DNA of 64,000 nt from Heterobasidion occidentale (lineage: Eukaryota; Basidiomycota; Agaricomycetes; Russulales; Bondarzewiaceae), in contig JBCAQO010000010.1 in assembly GCA_039111635.1 (NCBI GenBank), forward strand, positions 806,001 to 870,000, in the 5' to 3' direction. Positions 19,568 through 29,960 of this stretch are shown one piece after another. The notes below the pieces were generated by a model. That model saw only the letters and a program-made list of their open reading frames with translations, did not search any database and was not told the origin of the DNA. The stretch's first letter is position 1. Each line of letters starts with the position of its first letter. Made by a program: the position numbers and the translations under genes.

Positions 19568-22435
19568 ATGGAGCCAAGTACCCGCGAAGGAATGGAAGAC
19601 TCGGTTCATGGAGTTACTCGAGCACAAATCCCGACAACGCAAAGCTCAGAAATGGCTCGAGGAGCAAATAACCGAAAGGAAGGAACGTCGCAAGCTCAAC
19701 AGGAGGCAGCCCAAGGCGAAACTTCAGGGAAAGTCGCTGAAGAAGCGCAAACACCGTTTGACTCCTCCGCAATGGATAGCGCAGGAGAACCCGTCGTTAG
19801 AAAGGTAGCTCCAGAACCCTCGGGGTTCGCAAGCTTTGACGAAGACCTGGAGGAAGAAATTGACACCACCGACTTGAAGGGTCGGGTGCCGATGGAATAT
19901 CATTCTTACCTCGACATCTTCAGTGAGAGGCGATCACAGAGGCTTCCCCAACATACGATATGGGACCACGCGATCAATCTCAAACCATCTTTTGTTCCCC
20001 AGGCTCCACGAATATTTCCTTTGAGCCCGGAAAAACATGATGAACTAGGGAAATTCGTCAAGGAGCACCTTGCTAGAGGGACGATACGTCGGTCAACAGC
20101 ACATAGCGCGGCCTCTTTCTTTTTTATAAACAAGAAAGATGGGAAGCTTCGTCCGGTACAAGATTATCGCCACCTTAACGAACATACCATTCGGGATGTC
20201 TGCCCGCTGCCATTAATCCAAGAACTATTGGATATTATTAAAGGCGCAATGGTGTTCTCGAAACTCGATGTTCGGTGGGGATACAACAATGTGCGCATCA
20301 AAAAGGGAGACGAATCCAAAGCAGCCTTCGTCACACCCTTGGGGCTTTTCGAACCTACCGTAATGTTCTTCGGGCTTTGTAATTCCCCAGGGACCTTCCA
20401 AGCCATGATGAACATGATCTTCCAGGAACTCATCCTGGCCCGGAAAATAGCGGTATATATGGACGACATCCTCATCTTCACGAAAACCACAGCAGAACAT
20501 GTTGTGATTCTCCGGCGAGTCCTCCAAATCCTGCGTGACAACGATCTTTATCTCAAACCAGAGAAATGCGAGTTCCACAAGGAGAAGCTAAACTACCTTG
20601 GGTACACGATTTCAAAAGACCACGTCGCAATGGAAGACTCGAAGATCGAAGCTATCCAGGAATGGCCCATCCCACGCACAGTTCGCGACATCCGCTCTTT
20701 CTTGGGCTTAGGGAACTTCTACCGGCAATTTATTGATAAGTTCTCCTTGATCGCTCGGCCCCTGCATGACCTCACGAAGAAGGATATGAGATGGGACTGG
20801 ACCACGGAGTGCCAACAGGCGTTTGATCGACTGAAGAAAGCCTTCATCAGTCAACCCGTCCTGTTATACCCTGACCCAATGCGCCCCTACCGGCTCGTTA
20901 CTGACGCTTCCCTCGCGGCATACGGTGCAGTCCTCTTACAGGAAGGACCTGATAACGACTGGCACCCTGTTGCATACCTCTCAGGATCGTTCTCACCGGC
21001 TGAACGGAATTACGACGTACATGATCGCGAACTCCTCGCCATTATCAAGGCGCTGGAACACTGGAAACATTACCTCGAAGGCGCTCAACACCCCTTTGAG
21101 GTCTGGACGGACCATAAGAATCTGGAACACTTTCAGACGGCGCGCGACCTGTCAAGGCGACAAGCGCGCTGGAGCCTGTTTTTGTCCCGATTTGACTTCC
21201 AGCTCAGTTACAAGGCTGGAACTACGAATCATGCCGATGCTCTGTCCAGGCGTCCAGACCTTAGTGAGGGGGTGGAATCTGACAACAAAGCACAGACTCT
21301 GCTCCCGTCCAGACTTTTCACCGAGTCCAGCGAAACTCTGGTAGAGCCAAGCGAAGGCATACACGTCAAGACAACGGAACTCGTATCCTCGGACATCCTC
21401 GCCCTTATCCGACACTCACGCTCGGAACACGATTTGCTAGTCGACGTCCCTCAAGAAACTGCTGGAAAAAGGTCCAAACGCAATGAAGGGCGACCTAGAA
21501 AATGGACACATGAAGAGGGCATCACAAGACGCGACGGTTACATATGCGTCCCAAAGGACGACCTCCTTCAACGAATGATTGTCAAAACGCACCATGACAC
21601 TATGGCTACAGGACACCCGGGCCGAGCAAAGACCTTAGAATTGGTCCAACGCCATTACTGGTGGTCAAGCATGACCAAATTTGTACACGCGTATGTGGAT
21701 GGATGTGCAGTTTGCCAATCTACCAAGAACCTTCCCCATAGGACCCATCCACCGATCCAACCGCTGGAAACCACAAACGCCCCTTGGCGCTTTATCTCCA
21801 CCGACTTCGTGACAGACCTCCCGGAAAGCAGAGGCTACGACTCGATCAACGTGGTGGTCGATCAAGGTCTGTCAAAAGGAATAGTCATAACCCCGTGCAA
21901 GAAGACAATCACGGCCGAAGAAACCACGACGCTCTTCCAGGACAATGTGTTCAAACGATATGGTTTACCAACCAAAGTGGTGTCCGACAGAGGTCCTCAA
22001 TTTGCGGCAAAGTTCACAAGGGAATTATGGAAAGGAATGGGAATCACCCCTGCCCTCAGCACGGCTTACCACCCCCAAACGGACGGAGAAACAGAACGGG
22101 TAAACCAAGAGATCGAGCAATTCCTGCGAGTTTTCTGCAACTACCATCAAGATAACTGGGTAGACTTGATCCCCTTCGCAGAATTCTCCCACAATACCCG
22201 AAGACACTCCGCCACTGGGAAGTCGCCGTTTGAAGTCCTTTATGGGTTCAATCCACCATATTCGGTCGACTCAGCTCTGGAGACCAAGGTGCCCGCAGTA
22301 ACTGAACGTTTGCGGCTAATCAAAGAAGTCCAAGAAGATGCGGCCGCAAGTCTACAAATAGCAGCGCAGCACGCCAAGGACCGGGACCTACACAGGAAAC
22401 TTCCGCAGTGGGAAGTAGGAACCCAAGTTGGTTAG
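19568..22435 (+). pseudogene. pol: reverse transcriptase, RNase H and integrase
   Basis: Reverse transcriptase: RRSTAHSAASFFFINKKDGK, LRPVQDYRHLNEHT, FSKLDVRWGYNNVRIKKGDE, FFGLCNSPGTFQAMMN and the catalytic YMDDILIF. RNase H: RLVTDASLAAYGAVLLQ, NYDVHDRELLAIIKALEHW and FEVWTDHKNLEHF. Integrase: an HHCC zinc finger (THHDTMATGHPGRA ... CAVCQSTK) and the D-D-E core (FISTDFVTDLPES, VVSDRGPQFAAKF, YHPQTDGETERVNQEIEQF). All catalytic acids are present. The frame stops at 22,433-22,435 just before the chromodomain because one base is missing in CAAGTTGGTTAG. The N-terminal linker, about 19,404-19,808, is in yet another frame. Apart from these shifts the domain is nearly intact. Confidence 0.95.
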
Positions 22436-22860
22436 AAGGAACCCATATTCGGATGACTCATCCGAAATTCAAGCTGGCACCTAGACGCTATGGCCCCTTT
22501 TCAGTGATTGAAAGAATCGGTCCTCTGGCTTATCGGTTGGAAATACCCGAAACATGGAAGATACACCCGGTGTTTCATGCCTCCATACTCACGGAATATC
22601 ACGAGACAGAGGCCCACGGAAGGAACCCCAGACCTGCCCCAGAGATCCTGAATGAAGAAGAGCACTACGAAGTGGAGGCCATTCTAGATTCAAGACGCCA
22701 GGGACGAGGGACCAAGTACCTTGTCAAGTGGGTCGGATATTCCGAGGCCGATAACACTTGGGAACCCTTTGCCCTCCTCAAAGATACGGCCGATGAGGCG
22801 CTTTGTGAATTCCACGAAAGCTACCCAGACAAGCCCCAACCAGCGGCGATTAGGCTTTAG
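22408..22860 (+). pseudogene. pol C terminus: chromodomain
   Basis: The frame reads WLEGTHIRMTHPKFKLAPRR and YGPFSVIERIGPLAYRLEIP (the GPY/F integrase tail), then HYEVEAILDSRRQGRG and YLVKWVGYSEADNTWEP, a chromodomain with its aromatic cage residues (Y...W...Y/W). Chromodomains of chromovirus integrases steer insertion to marked chromatin. One extra base at about 22,431 would fuse it to the integrase frame. Stop at 22,858-22,860. Confidence 0.93.
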
Positions 22861-24299
22861 AAAGATATAAAAAGGGAGACACCCCCCCTCTTTCAAAGCA
22901 AGAATCCTCCCAGTACATGTCCGACCACTCCTCCCTTGATTACTCCCCTGGACGTGCCATGCTCATCGATGACGGGACTACCTCCTCCCCTTCAGGAAAC
23001 CCCTCACCAGACATCATTCTGGCCGTGGCCAACCCCGACACTGGACGCCCTAGCCGAAGCAGCCACCCAACGACTCCAGAAGGAGTCCCCGTACAAATCA
23101 GTGTCCACCAAACCGCGCTCACCGCCGAAGATCGAACGGGTTCCCGAGCCTCACCACGGTTTGAGAGAGCTCATGACGAGCACGATGAAGGACGTCAAGC
23201 AGAAGGAAGGCATGCTCCGTCAACGCCTCCGCGACCGACGTCAGCGTTGGCTCAAGGAGACGCAAGGCAGGAAACGAGAGGCGGAAGAAGACCAGGAAAC
23301 CCTTCGGACCTGGCATCGCCTACAACTGCTGAGGCAGGTGTACAAGAACCAGCAACGGCTGGTACATCAGCTGCCAGGACCAGAGGGCCCCCTACCAGTA
23401 GTCGAGATCTGCACCCCGGAGAGTTGGAAGGACTAGGAGACGCCCTACTCCAGCGCACCACCATCTCCGCGGTTAATTCAGATGGCCACAGCGCTGGCCT
23501 TACAAAGGCTCGCTAACTTCTTCGCAGGGCAACCAGGGAAGCGAGAGCGACGACATACCCGACGCCTCGCTGACGCGAGCGACCAGGTCAGGCTTCTGGC
23601 CTATGCAGATGATCATAGGGCCGCCTCCTGGTACGCCCGAGGAAATAATGGGGCTTACGCCCTACTCATTCATCCGGACGAGTTCTCCTCCTTCATCAAT
23701 CTGGAGCTCCTACCCGCCCTCATCTCGCGCACCGACACAAGACACTCCTCCCACGCCCATCCCGTTCGGATTGACCCATTCCGCGTCCAACCATGGAGCG
23801 AAGCTAGCAGAGCGATACCGGCTACAAGTAGTCGAGACGCATCCACCCAGACCGAATACGTCTGGGCTACGGTCCAACGACAGGCACGAAGGGACCGAGA
23901 GGCCCTTCCTCCCATATCGGCAGGACAATCCACCGGGCAGGACGCAGGAGGCAGCAATGAGGAGCATCCTCCAAGGTACAGGAGGAATGAGGGACGAGGG
24001 AGCCAGAACAAGGGCCAACCTTCAACCCAGGCGAAGCAGTCCTAGAAGAACTCGACCAAGAGATTCGCCGACTCCAAACCGTCCTCGAGATAATCGAGTT
24101 GAAGGAGCGCATCCACACATTGGTAGAAGAACTCCAGTCCGCCAGCGCCCCACTCAGCGGACTACTTCCTGGACTCGAGCGGAACTAGACGCCTGGGACG
24201 AGGTCGAAGGCGACAATTACGATGACATTGACCCCTATTATAGGCCGGATGAAGGATATGGGGACTACGGAGACATTGGCGGAGGATACTAGACGAGGG
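22861..24299 (+). pseudogene. Post-pol accessory ORF region (overlapping frames, coiled coil)
   Basis: Between the chromodomain stop and the noncoding repeats, plus-strand frames stay open in succession and overlap: 22,936-23,436 (helical, RELMTSTMKDVKQKEGMLRQ and charged repeats), 23,482-24,045 (with LLAYADDHRAASWYARGNNG), 24,021-24,187 (FNPGEAVLEELDQEIRRLQT, then IIELKERIHTLVEELQSASA, a clear heptad coil) and 23,603-24,292 (ending in an Asp/Tyr/Gly-rich tail). The mixture suggests one or two extra element proteins disrupted by frameshifts. No family recognised; not a hydrophobic envelope-like protein. An alternative is a domesticated or recombined gag-like segment. Confidence 0.45.
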
Positions 24300-25039
24300 A
24301 GTCGAGGAACCCCTTGTCGACAAACAAGGTGACGGAGAGGAAAGGACCCTCCGCACCACAGGTACCGGTTTCACGCACAGGACGCCGGAACGAACGTCCT
24401 GCATGACGTTAAACTGTGAAAAGATAAGAAGGCAGGGGAAGTACCTGACCATTTCGTATTGCAGCCCTCCGGTCTCAAGATGAAGGACAAGCATTCAACA
24501 CTCTCGTTGTCAAGAGGTATTCTGACAAGCGAATCGGGTGTCCCGCTTGGATCCCCAGTTTTACAGGGCCCTTTCCACATTAGGAGGCCCTTAGGATTCA
24601 CAACATAACTGGTACATGAATGATGCATGAATATTGGTGGGAAATCGTGATGCATACCCACCGTTGGGGAACGGTGGACCAACCTCGCTGTCAAGGTCTG
24701 ACAGGTGTCTTGGACGTCCCACTTTGGATCTCCAGTTTTACAGGGTCGTTTCCGCATTAGGGGGCCCTATCTGCGATGCAGGAACTAGTGGCCGCACTCC
24801 ATTAGTACCCAAAACGGAGAAATACATCCACAACGATGTAAAACTACGAAAGGCTTGGTCCGCAATGACGATAAACTAGTTACCATCCGGAACGACGCTA
24901 AAGCTACCAAGACCCTCGGAGCGTGGTTGTATTCTGGCAGACGGTGGAAGTGAGGGCCTCCACCGTTGCAGAACCCTGCCGACTAGGTCGAGGCGCTTCC
25001 ATATTCCATACGCCCTACAGTAAAAGAATATGGGGTCGA

Positions 25040-25056
25040 CACGGTTCAATTCCGTG
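25040..25056 (+). other. tRNA T-arm-like hairpin with B-box match
   Basis: CACGG, loop TTCAATT, CCGTG: a 5-base-pair stem and 7-base loop matching the tRNA T-arm rule TTCRANY. Bases 25,043-25,053 (GGTTCAATTCC) match the RNA polymerase III B-box. No complete cloverleaf or acceptor stem could be drawn, so this is not called a tRNA. Confidence 0.4.
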
Positions 25057-25267
25057 CGAGGGGTTTGGGGACGTGGAGCGGGTTGTCACCCTTCCGACAA
25101 GGCCACGACTACTCCATGGCGCGCCCACTCTACCCTTGAAGTCCGAAGCAAGGATTCCGCTTCAAGGGCCAGTCGAGAGGCAACTGGGATCGTGCCTCGT
25201 GTTTGCAGTCATCCGCAATGATGTAAAACTACGGGCTGTCCGCGACGACGGTAAACTACGGACGCCC

Positions 25268-25510
25268 TCCATGGCGTTAAACTGGGATTACCCTTTCATT
25301 ACAGGGTCATGAGCAGTGTCCAAACATGAGATATGTTTTGGCATTGCTGCGTCCGCAAAGACGTTAAACTACTACTCCTTTCAGCATAGGAGATGTTGAT
25401 TGACATCGTTGTTGACGCCACGATGTTGATCTAGTCCGCAATGACGATAAACTACTTACTCCTTCAAGTATAGGAGTCGTGGTTGATGGTCACGACCTTG
25501 ACCATCACTA
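25268..25510 (+). repeat. Three consecutive motif + two-hairpin modules
   Basis: Each module has the 20-base motif, a short hairpin I and a hairpin II. Module 1 (25,268-25,350): ACCCT/AGGGT then CCAAACAT/ATGTTTTGG. Module 2 (25,351-25,433): CTCCT (25,375-25,379) with AGGAG (25,388-25,392), then ACATCGT (25,403-25,409) with ACGATGT (25,420-25,426). Module 3 (25,434-25,510): ACTCCT (25,458-25,463) with AGGAGT (25,472-25,477), then TGATGGTC (25,484-25,491) with GACCATCA (25,500-25,507). Stems of hairpin II differ entirely in sequence but pair. A fourth, looser module begins at 25,621 (GCCCT/AGGGC, GAGTTG/CAACTC). Confidence 0.7.
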
Positions 25511-26827
25511 GTCCGAAATGACCTTAAACTACCCTCACCCCGGAGGATTAAATCTATCGAGGCTCGGGAGGTTCAAGCCAGGCAATAGCGGACGTCCGCA
25601 ATGACTATAAACTAGTTGCCGTCCTTCATGACAATAAACTGAGCTGCCCTTCTGTCTACAGGGCCATGTGAGTTGTGTCAAAATAGGCTTAAGGTCTATT
25701 CTCGCAACTCTATAAGTTATCCGGTTTGATATAGTATAAACCGTCACCATCTTGCCTCAATGGGAACCCTGTCAAAGGAGGAACTGGTCTACGGCCCTAT
25801 GCGCATCACCGATGAATGTTCCGGCGCGCAGAAACGCCTGCTGTCTTGTTTACAGGTACTCCTACGTTGGGAGATGGATAGGTCCGCAACGACCTTGGCA
25901 TAAACGATAGGGCAGTCCGCAACGACTTATGTATAAACTAGCCTCAGTCCGCAACGACTTAAGGATAAACTAACGGACGTCCGCAAAGACGCAAAACTAC
26001 GGACGTCCGGCACGACGTTAAACTACCAGGACATACCTTACGCTGACCCCACATAATTACCGTCAAGGTGGATACCATGATCTATTCAAGAGACCATGGG
26101 GTTCAAAGTCTATTCTTCAAAGTCCTTACCTCGTGTCCAATACCCTTAGTGAAAAACAAACTCTGGACGAACACTCAATCTCTAACCAGGACGGGCCACC
26201 GTATGGGGCTAACAGAGTTAGGGATCTTCAAAGGGGTCTTGCCGGACTCAAAACAAGTCGAGGACTGTTCACCCTCGATAGGTTGGTGGGCCTAAGCCTT
26301 AGTAAAGCGATCAACCCACACACCTGGAGTCCCCCTCGATACCGGAGATCAAGGAGATGAAGATCTATCCTGGAAACACTGCGACATGGCCTTCGGCACT
26401 TTGAAAGAAGAACGACACACACCTATCCACAGACAAGTTTCTATTTCATCCTATAATCATTCGCACAACACCTTTCTGCATCGTCGCCAGACGACACTGG
26501 CTCATCAAACCTACCAGGGAGCCCTGGTCGAGTAGCTGCCTATTGACTCTAGGAGTGTACTCACACAAAACGTACGGTGAAGGAAGAACACCGAGGGCGA
26601 CGCAATATTGTGGCTGATGTTGCTAAAGCCTGGATCAAACAGCTCAACGGAGAAGGAAAACTCCTAGGCGTTGTAAACGACGTAGGTCGGTCTTCGCCCC
26701 AGAAAACGAAGTGATATTGGGAAGACGCATCCCGATCTATTTTTGACGACCACAAAGCAATTGTCCGTGGAATGACGATGAAGCTCGTTTCTGCTCAAGC
26801 GAGTAGTCCCCTCAGGAGTTGGGACCT

Positions 26828-26837
26828 AGAAAGGGGG
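26828..26837 (+). other. Polypurine tract
   Basis: AGAAAGGGGG ends three bases before the 3' LTR, the usual place of the plus-strand primer of LTR elements. Confidence 0.8.
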
Positions 26838-26840
26838 TAA

Positions 26841-27478
26841 TGTTATGACTTGACTGATCGGGGCCCTTCGCGGCCGGTCTAACCGATGGATCAAGCATCA
26901 CATGTTAGGCGGCTCCACCACGGAGCGTACACCAAGGTATTCGGCATGTCCTTAGGAGCCGACAAGACCGATGGTTCTTCAAGGCATCGGTAAAGGCTAT
27001 ATTGGAGGGACACGAGGATCACAGAAGTTCACACAGTAATAAGGGAGGCATTCACATGCCATGGGCTTAGGGCTTACGGGTAAGCACCTCGTTGCACCAT
27101 GATGGATCAGTGCGACTGGAGAAGTACAAGAGTAGGTGCCGACAGAGAGAGACGGCGGCCACAGCTCTCCTAGGATGGAAACCAGGAGAAGCACACGGAC
27201 TCTTACCCTATACCCTATACAGTATATAAGGCCCATAGAATAGGCTGAGGATCTTCAGTCTATTCTCTTCGTTCTTACACAGTCTTCGTACTGTGTACTT
27301 CGAATACGAACCTCTTCGTTCCCCCCGTATCTACACATACAGGATTCTTAGAGGCCAATCATTATTCCCTCCTGTATCAACGCCTGATACAGTCGAGACT
27401 TCGCCCACCACTCAGTCCATTGTGCGACCTAGGGAAGAACCTGTTACTCTTGGGTTACTGAACGAGCAGTTCATAACA
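26841..27478 (+). repeat. 3' LTR (638 bases)
   Basis: Direct repeat of 16,619-17,255, starting TGTTATGA and ending TCATAACA. Differences: C against T in CTTACGGG, T against C in CGTTGCAC, T against C in AGGTGCC, G against A in GACGGCGG, and one extra C in TTACCCTATA. Confidence 0.96.
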
Positions 27479-27483
27479 GGAAG
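27479..27483. other. Target-site duplication, right (GGAAG)
   Basis: Identical to 16,614-16,618; confirms a single insertion event with no later rearrangement of the element ends. Confidence 0.95.
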
Positions 27484-28199
27484 GATGAGTCTCAGCCGTG
27501 TATTCCAGGATGTCCGGCTCTTTGTCTACATGTGTATCAAAATCATTTGCCACCGAGATGTCGTTGAGATTTTTGAGATCCTCTGGAAGAGGTGAAGCGA
27601 GCTCTTGCGGTGGTGTGGATGGTGCTGCATCACGATCAGAGCCCAGATGGAGTGTCGGCAAAGATGCAAGACCAGGGTGAGGCGGGGGATTCATCTGGGA
27701 TGAGGGAGATTGTTGTGACTCTAGACGAACAACAAATATCAGATGTGCACGAGATGATTAGTGTCAATGAATCAGAGCGAGTGTTGTGTCTCACCAGTGG
27801 CAGGCGGCTCAGCCTCGTGTTCAAGATCATATGCGCTATCGGACTGCGGCTCATCCTGTAGATACATGATAAGAATTGGACAATACAAGAGGGGGGGATG
27901 GAACATACCATCTGCAGACGAGCGTGATGCTGTTCGAGTCTTGTGCGCTTGTTAGTGGCACCTGTACTTGCTCCTGGTTCAATGCCTCACTTAGTGCTCC
28001 CTGTCGCGGTGACACTCGCACTCGAAGAGGCTCCAACGAAGGTCTGGAGGGTCTGAGAAAGCCCGGGCTGCCGATACTTGGCATGTCTGTAGTATTGGGC
28101 CCGAGATATGGGCTTAGATATCCCTTTGCAGCCTTGTTCACACCCACACTGAAAGACTTGAGGCTCGCGTGGTGCATAGGACGACATAGATGAAAGCAA
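27484..28199 (-). mobile_element. Older Plavaka-like element copy, 5' part
   Basis: On the minus strand the first exon (27,987-28,199 and onward) reads QVFQCGCEQGCKGISKPISR then AQYYRHAKYR, the Cys-rich start typical of Plavaka-type transposase proteins, followed by a Ser/Thr-rich linker with an in-frame TGA. Further exons lead to PQELASPLPEDLKNLNDISV and the break at the LTR; the reading resumes at 16,613 and below. Stops and poor splice sites show it was already decayed. Together with 16,371-16,618 it is the host of the chromovirus insertion. Confidence 0.7.
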
Positions 28200-28309
28200 A
28201 TGTGAATTGGAGGGCTGAGTGTGACTGAAAACAGCAAAGTCGAGAATGAGCCTTTCCAGAGATCTAGATAGGCCGGAATAGGTACGCTGATGTCACTCGA
28301 TCTATTCAC

Positions 28310-29146
28310 ACGAATCTGTCCTATCTAGGAATATATTTTGAGACTATTCTTATGTCAGACTACATGGGACTTGTCCATCTTAGACCGGGTTTTCACTGGG
28401 GATGAGCGCTCGCAAAATCCGAATTTGGAGGAACTCGGGGACGCATGAGCGTGTGAGCGACGCGAGCCCCACATCTGGCCTTTGCCCCTCGGGCACAGGG
28501 ACGCGCAAGCCCACTTGACCTTGGGTGCGAATGGGGCTTTGGGCATGCGCCAACGGTTTTGGACGGGGCTGCGATGGTGCCATCAGGTCAGCCGAGCTCC
28601 TCGAAGCTCTTCGAGGTTACTCACTGGCCCGCGTCCGACGGTTCTGTCCGACGCGGCGGGCGGAGGAGCTTCCTGTGTGGACGCGTCTGCGGGTCGCGTG
28701 CGGAGCGCTTTGGGATGTGCTTGGTTGAACGAGCGACGCGATGGGGTGGGCACCAAACGGTGGGTGTTGCGGTATCGGGCTTTTATGGATTTGTGTCTGG
28801 CTCGAATGCACCTGGGTTCTCGGAGTCGCAAGAAGCGCATCCTTGTACGAGTACGTGCGTAATTCAGCTCCGCTGCGATGTCTTGCTGCTCACAGATCGG
28901 AACGGGTCCCTTGCTACCGCGCCATCCTTTCATTGTTCGATGACCGGAAATTTCGGTGATGGTGTATGCACTCTCGTGCTCTCATGCGAGTATATGTGGT
29001 GCAGGGTTTTCACGGTAGGAAGCCATTCTCCATCAGGTGCGCACGTGGACCCGTTGGCTGTGAAATCGGCGTGTATGCCACTTTGGCCCCACACGCAGCA
29101 TACGCATGTGTTCGCACAGTAAAGTCAACTTATATTACAGTAAGGA
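28310..29146. other. GC-rich unique or repeat-derived DNA, no gene recognised
   Basis: 28,385-28,860 is distinctly GC- and CpG-rich compared with its flanks and holds open frames on both strands, none with recognisable sequence or a good start. 28,860-29,146 is ordinary. It might be a nonautonomous element; I found no terminal repeats by eye. Confidence 0.35.
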
Positions 29147-29960
29147 TCAATTGTGACCAATAGACTCAGCGTCTGATGTTTGAGCACCACTAGAACCAGC
29201 GGCTGATGTTTGAACATCACTAGATTCAATGGCTGATGTTTGAACATCGCTAGAATCAGTGTCCGTTCCGTAGAAAGGTTCCTTGTCACCTAGATTGGGT
29301 ACATTAGTTTGTGTCGCAAAAATTGCCAAACGTGTCTGCTGCATGCCTCCACCTGCAACATTCAATAATACACCATTCGTGAGCTGAAATTTGAGTAAGT
29401 CTTTATCCACGTCTGGGGCAGGCGTATATCCAAGAGGACGCTCCCCAACAGGGGTTTCCAGGAACCTCAGTCCAGGCTCTTCAATACTAGGGGCGCCATC
29501 CTTCTCAAATCAATATACGATGCCCTCCTTCAATTTCATTAGTCAATACCGAGCCTAGTCAATGAACCGCAGGGATGGACCAACTCACATAGATTCTAAA
29601 CTGATAATTATCGAAGTAACTGTGGAGGTCCGCCCGTAACACAATGCCATTGCAAGACGTATTGTAAGAGTTCAGATCGTAGAAAGCTTCTGGAGTCATA
29701 TATCTCAGATTATTGATCCGCTGTCCGGATTAAATTAGCAAGAAGCAGGGTAGTGTGTGGGAATATGAGGTCCTAACAGATTTTATCCATGCCAAAGGGT
29801 AGACATGGGCCACTTGCATTGCCTCCACGTTCGCTCCACAATTTCGTAGTGGTATATGCTGACCCCCAGTGAGAACGCCCTTGTTTGAGCTGCGACGAGA
29901 TCGAGTCCTGGTGAATGACTGTCGGGGAATGAAAATAAGGACCAATGCTAGCAAATGGTC
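29147..29960 (-). pseudogene. HNH-type nuclease gene, probably degenerate
   Basis: Minus-strand exons read GVLTGGQHIPLRN and VEAMQVAHVYPLAW, then NNLRYMTPEAFYDLNSYNTS and CNGIVLRADLHSYFDNYQFR. This is the pattern of the fungal HNH_2 nuclease domain (a VTG start, His in the AH-P motif, then NG-x-LRADLH-x-xFD). After an intron the frame gives LRFLETPVGERPLGYTPAPD and ends with short direct repeats of SSDVQTSA type, stop at 29,147. Intron boundaries around 29,510-29,590 must be forced to avoid a TGA, and the Cys before VTG is missing. Such proteins are abundant in basidiomycetes; their role is unclear. Catalytic state uncertain. Confidence 0.5.

Larger units (their letters stand above)
24300..26827 (+). 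repeat. Repeat-rich, structured 3' noncoding region of the chromovirus
   Basis: About 2.5 kb with no sizeable reading frame. It carries about 17 variants of GTCCGCAAYGACGWTAAAC plus a short tail, starting near 24396, 24829, 24858, 24885, 25210, 25238, 25268, 25351, 25434, 25511, 25594, 25621, 25882, 25914, 25947, 25979 and 26005. Five of the last ones form an array with a 26-33 base period; 25268, 25351, 25434, 25511 and 25594 are 77-83 bases apart. Several units are followed by two hairpins (separate entry). A further pair of about 45-base sequences with AGTTTTACAGGG lies at 24,548-24,593 and 24,727-24,772. Function unknown; packaging, dimerisation, priming or protein binding are possible. 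Confidence 0.8.
16619..27478 (+). mobile_element. Ty3/gypsy chromovirus, complete with two LTRs
   Basis: A 10.86 kb element bounded by near-identical LTRs that start TGTTATGA and end TCATAACA, flanked by a perfect GGAAG duplication. Order: 5' LTR, primer binding site, gag with a CCHC knuckle, protease, reverse transcriptase, RNase H, integrase, chromodomain, a post-pol ORF region, a 2.5 kb repeat-rich noncoding stretch, polypurine tract, 3' LTR. The C-terminal chromodomain places it with the chromoviruses. LTRs differ by four substitutions and one 1-base indel in about 638 bases, so the insertion is young, yet gag and pol carry several frameshifts. The unusual length comes from the 4 kb between pol and the 3' LTR. 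Confidence 0.95.

Noticed and set aside
25000..25080. tRNA gene
   Set aside because: Only the T-arm is convincing; no acceptor stem, anticodon arm or D-arm could be paired.
24390..26030. CRISPR array
   Set aside because: Repeats are imperfect, irregularly spaced, interrupted by hairpins and inside a eukaryotic retrotransposon; no cas genes.
28482..29122. Overlapping plus-strand frames in the GC-rich block (126 and 187 codons)
   Set aside because: Both strands and several frames are open because of composition; no recognisable protein or splice-linked continuation.
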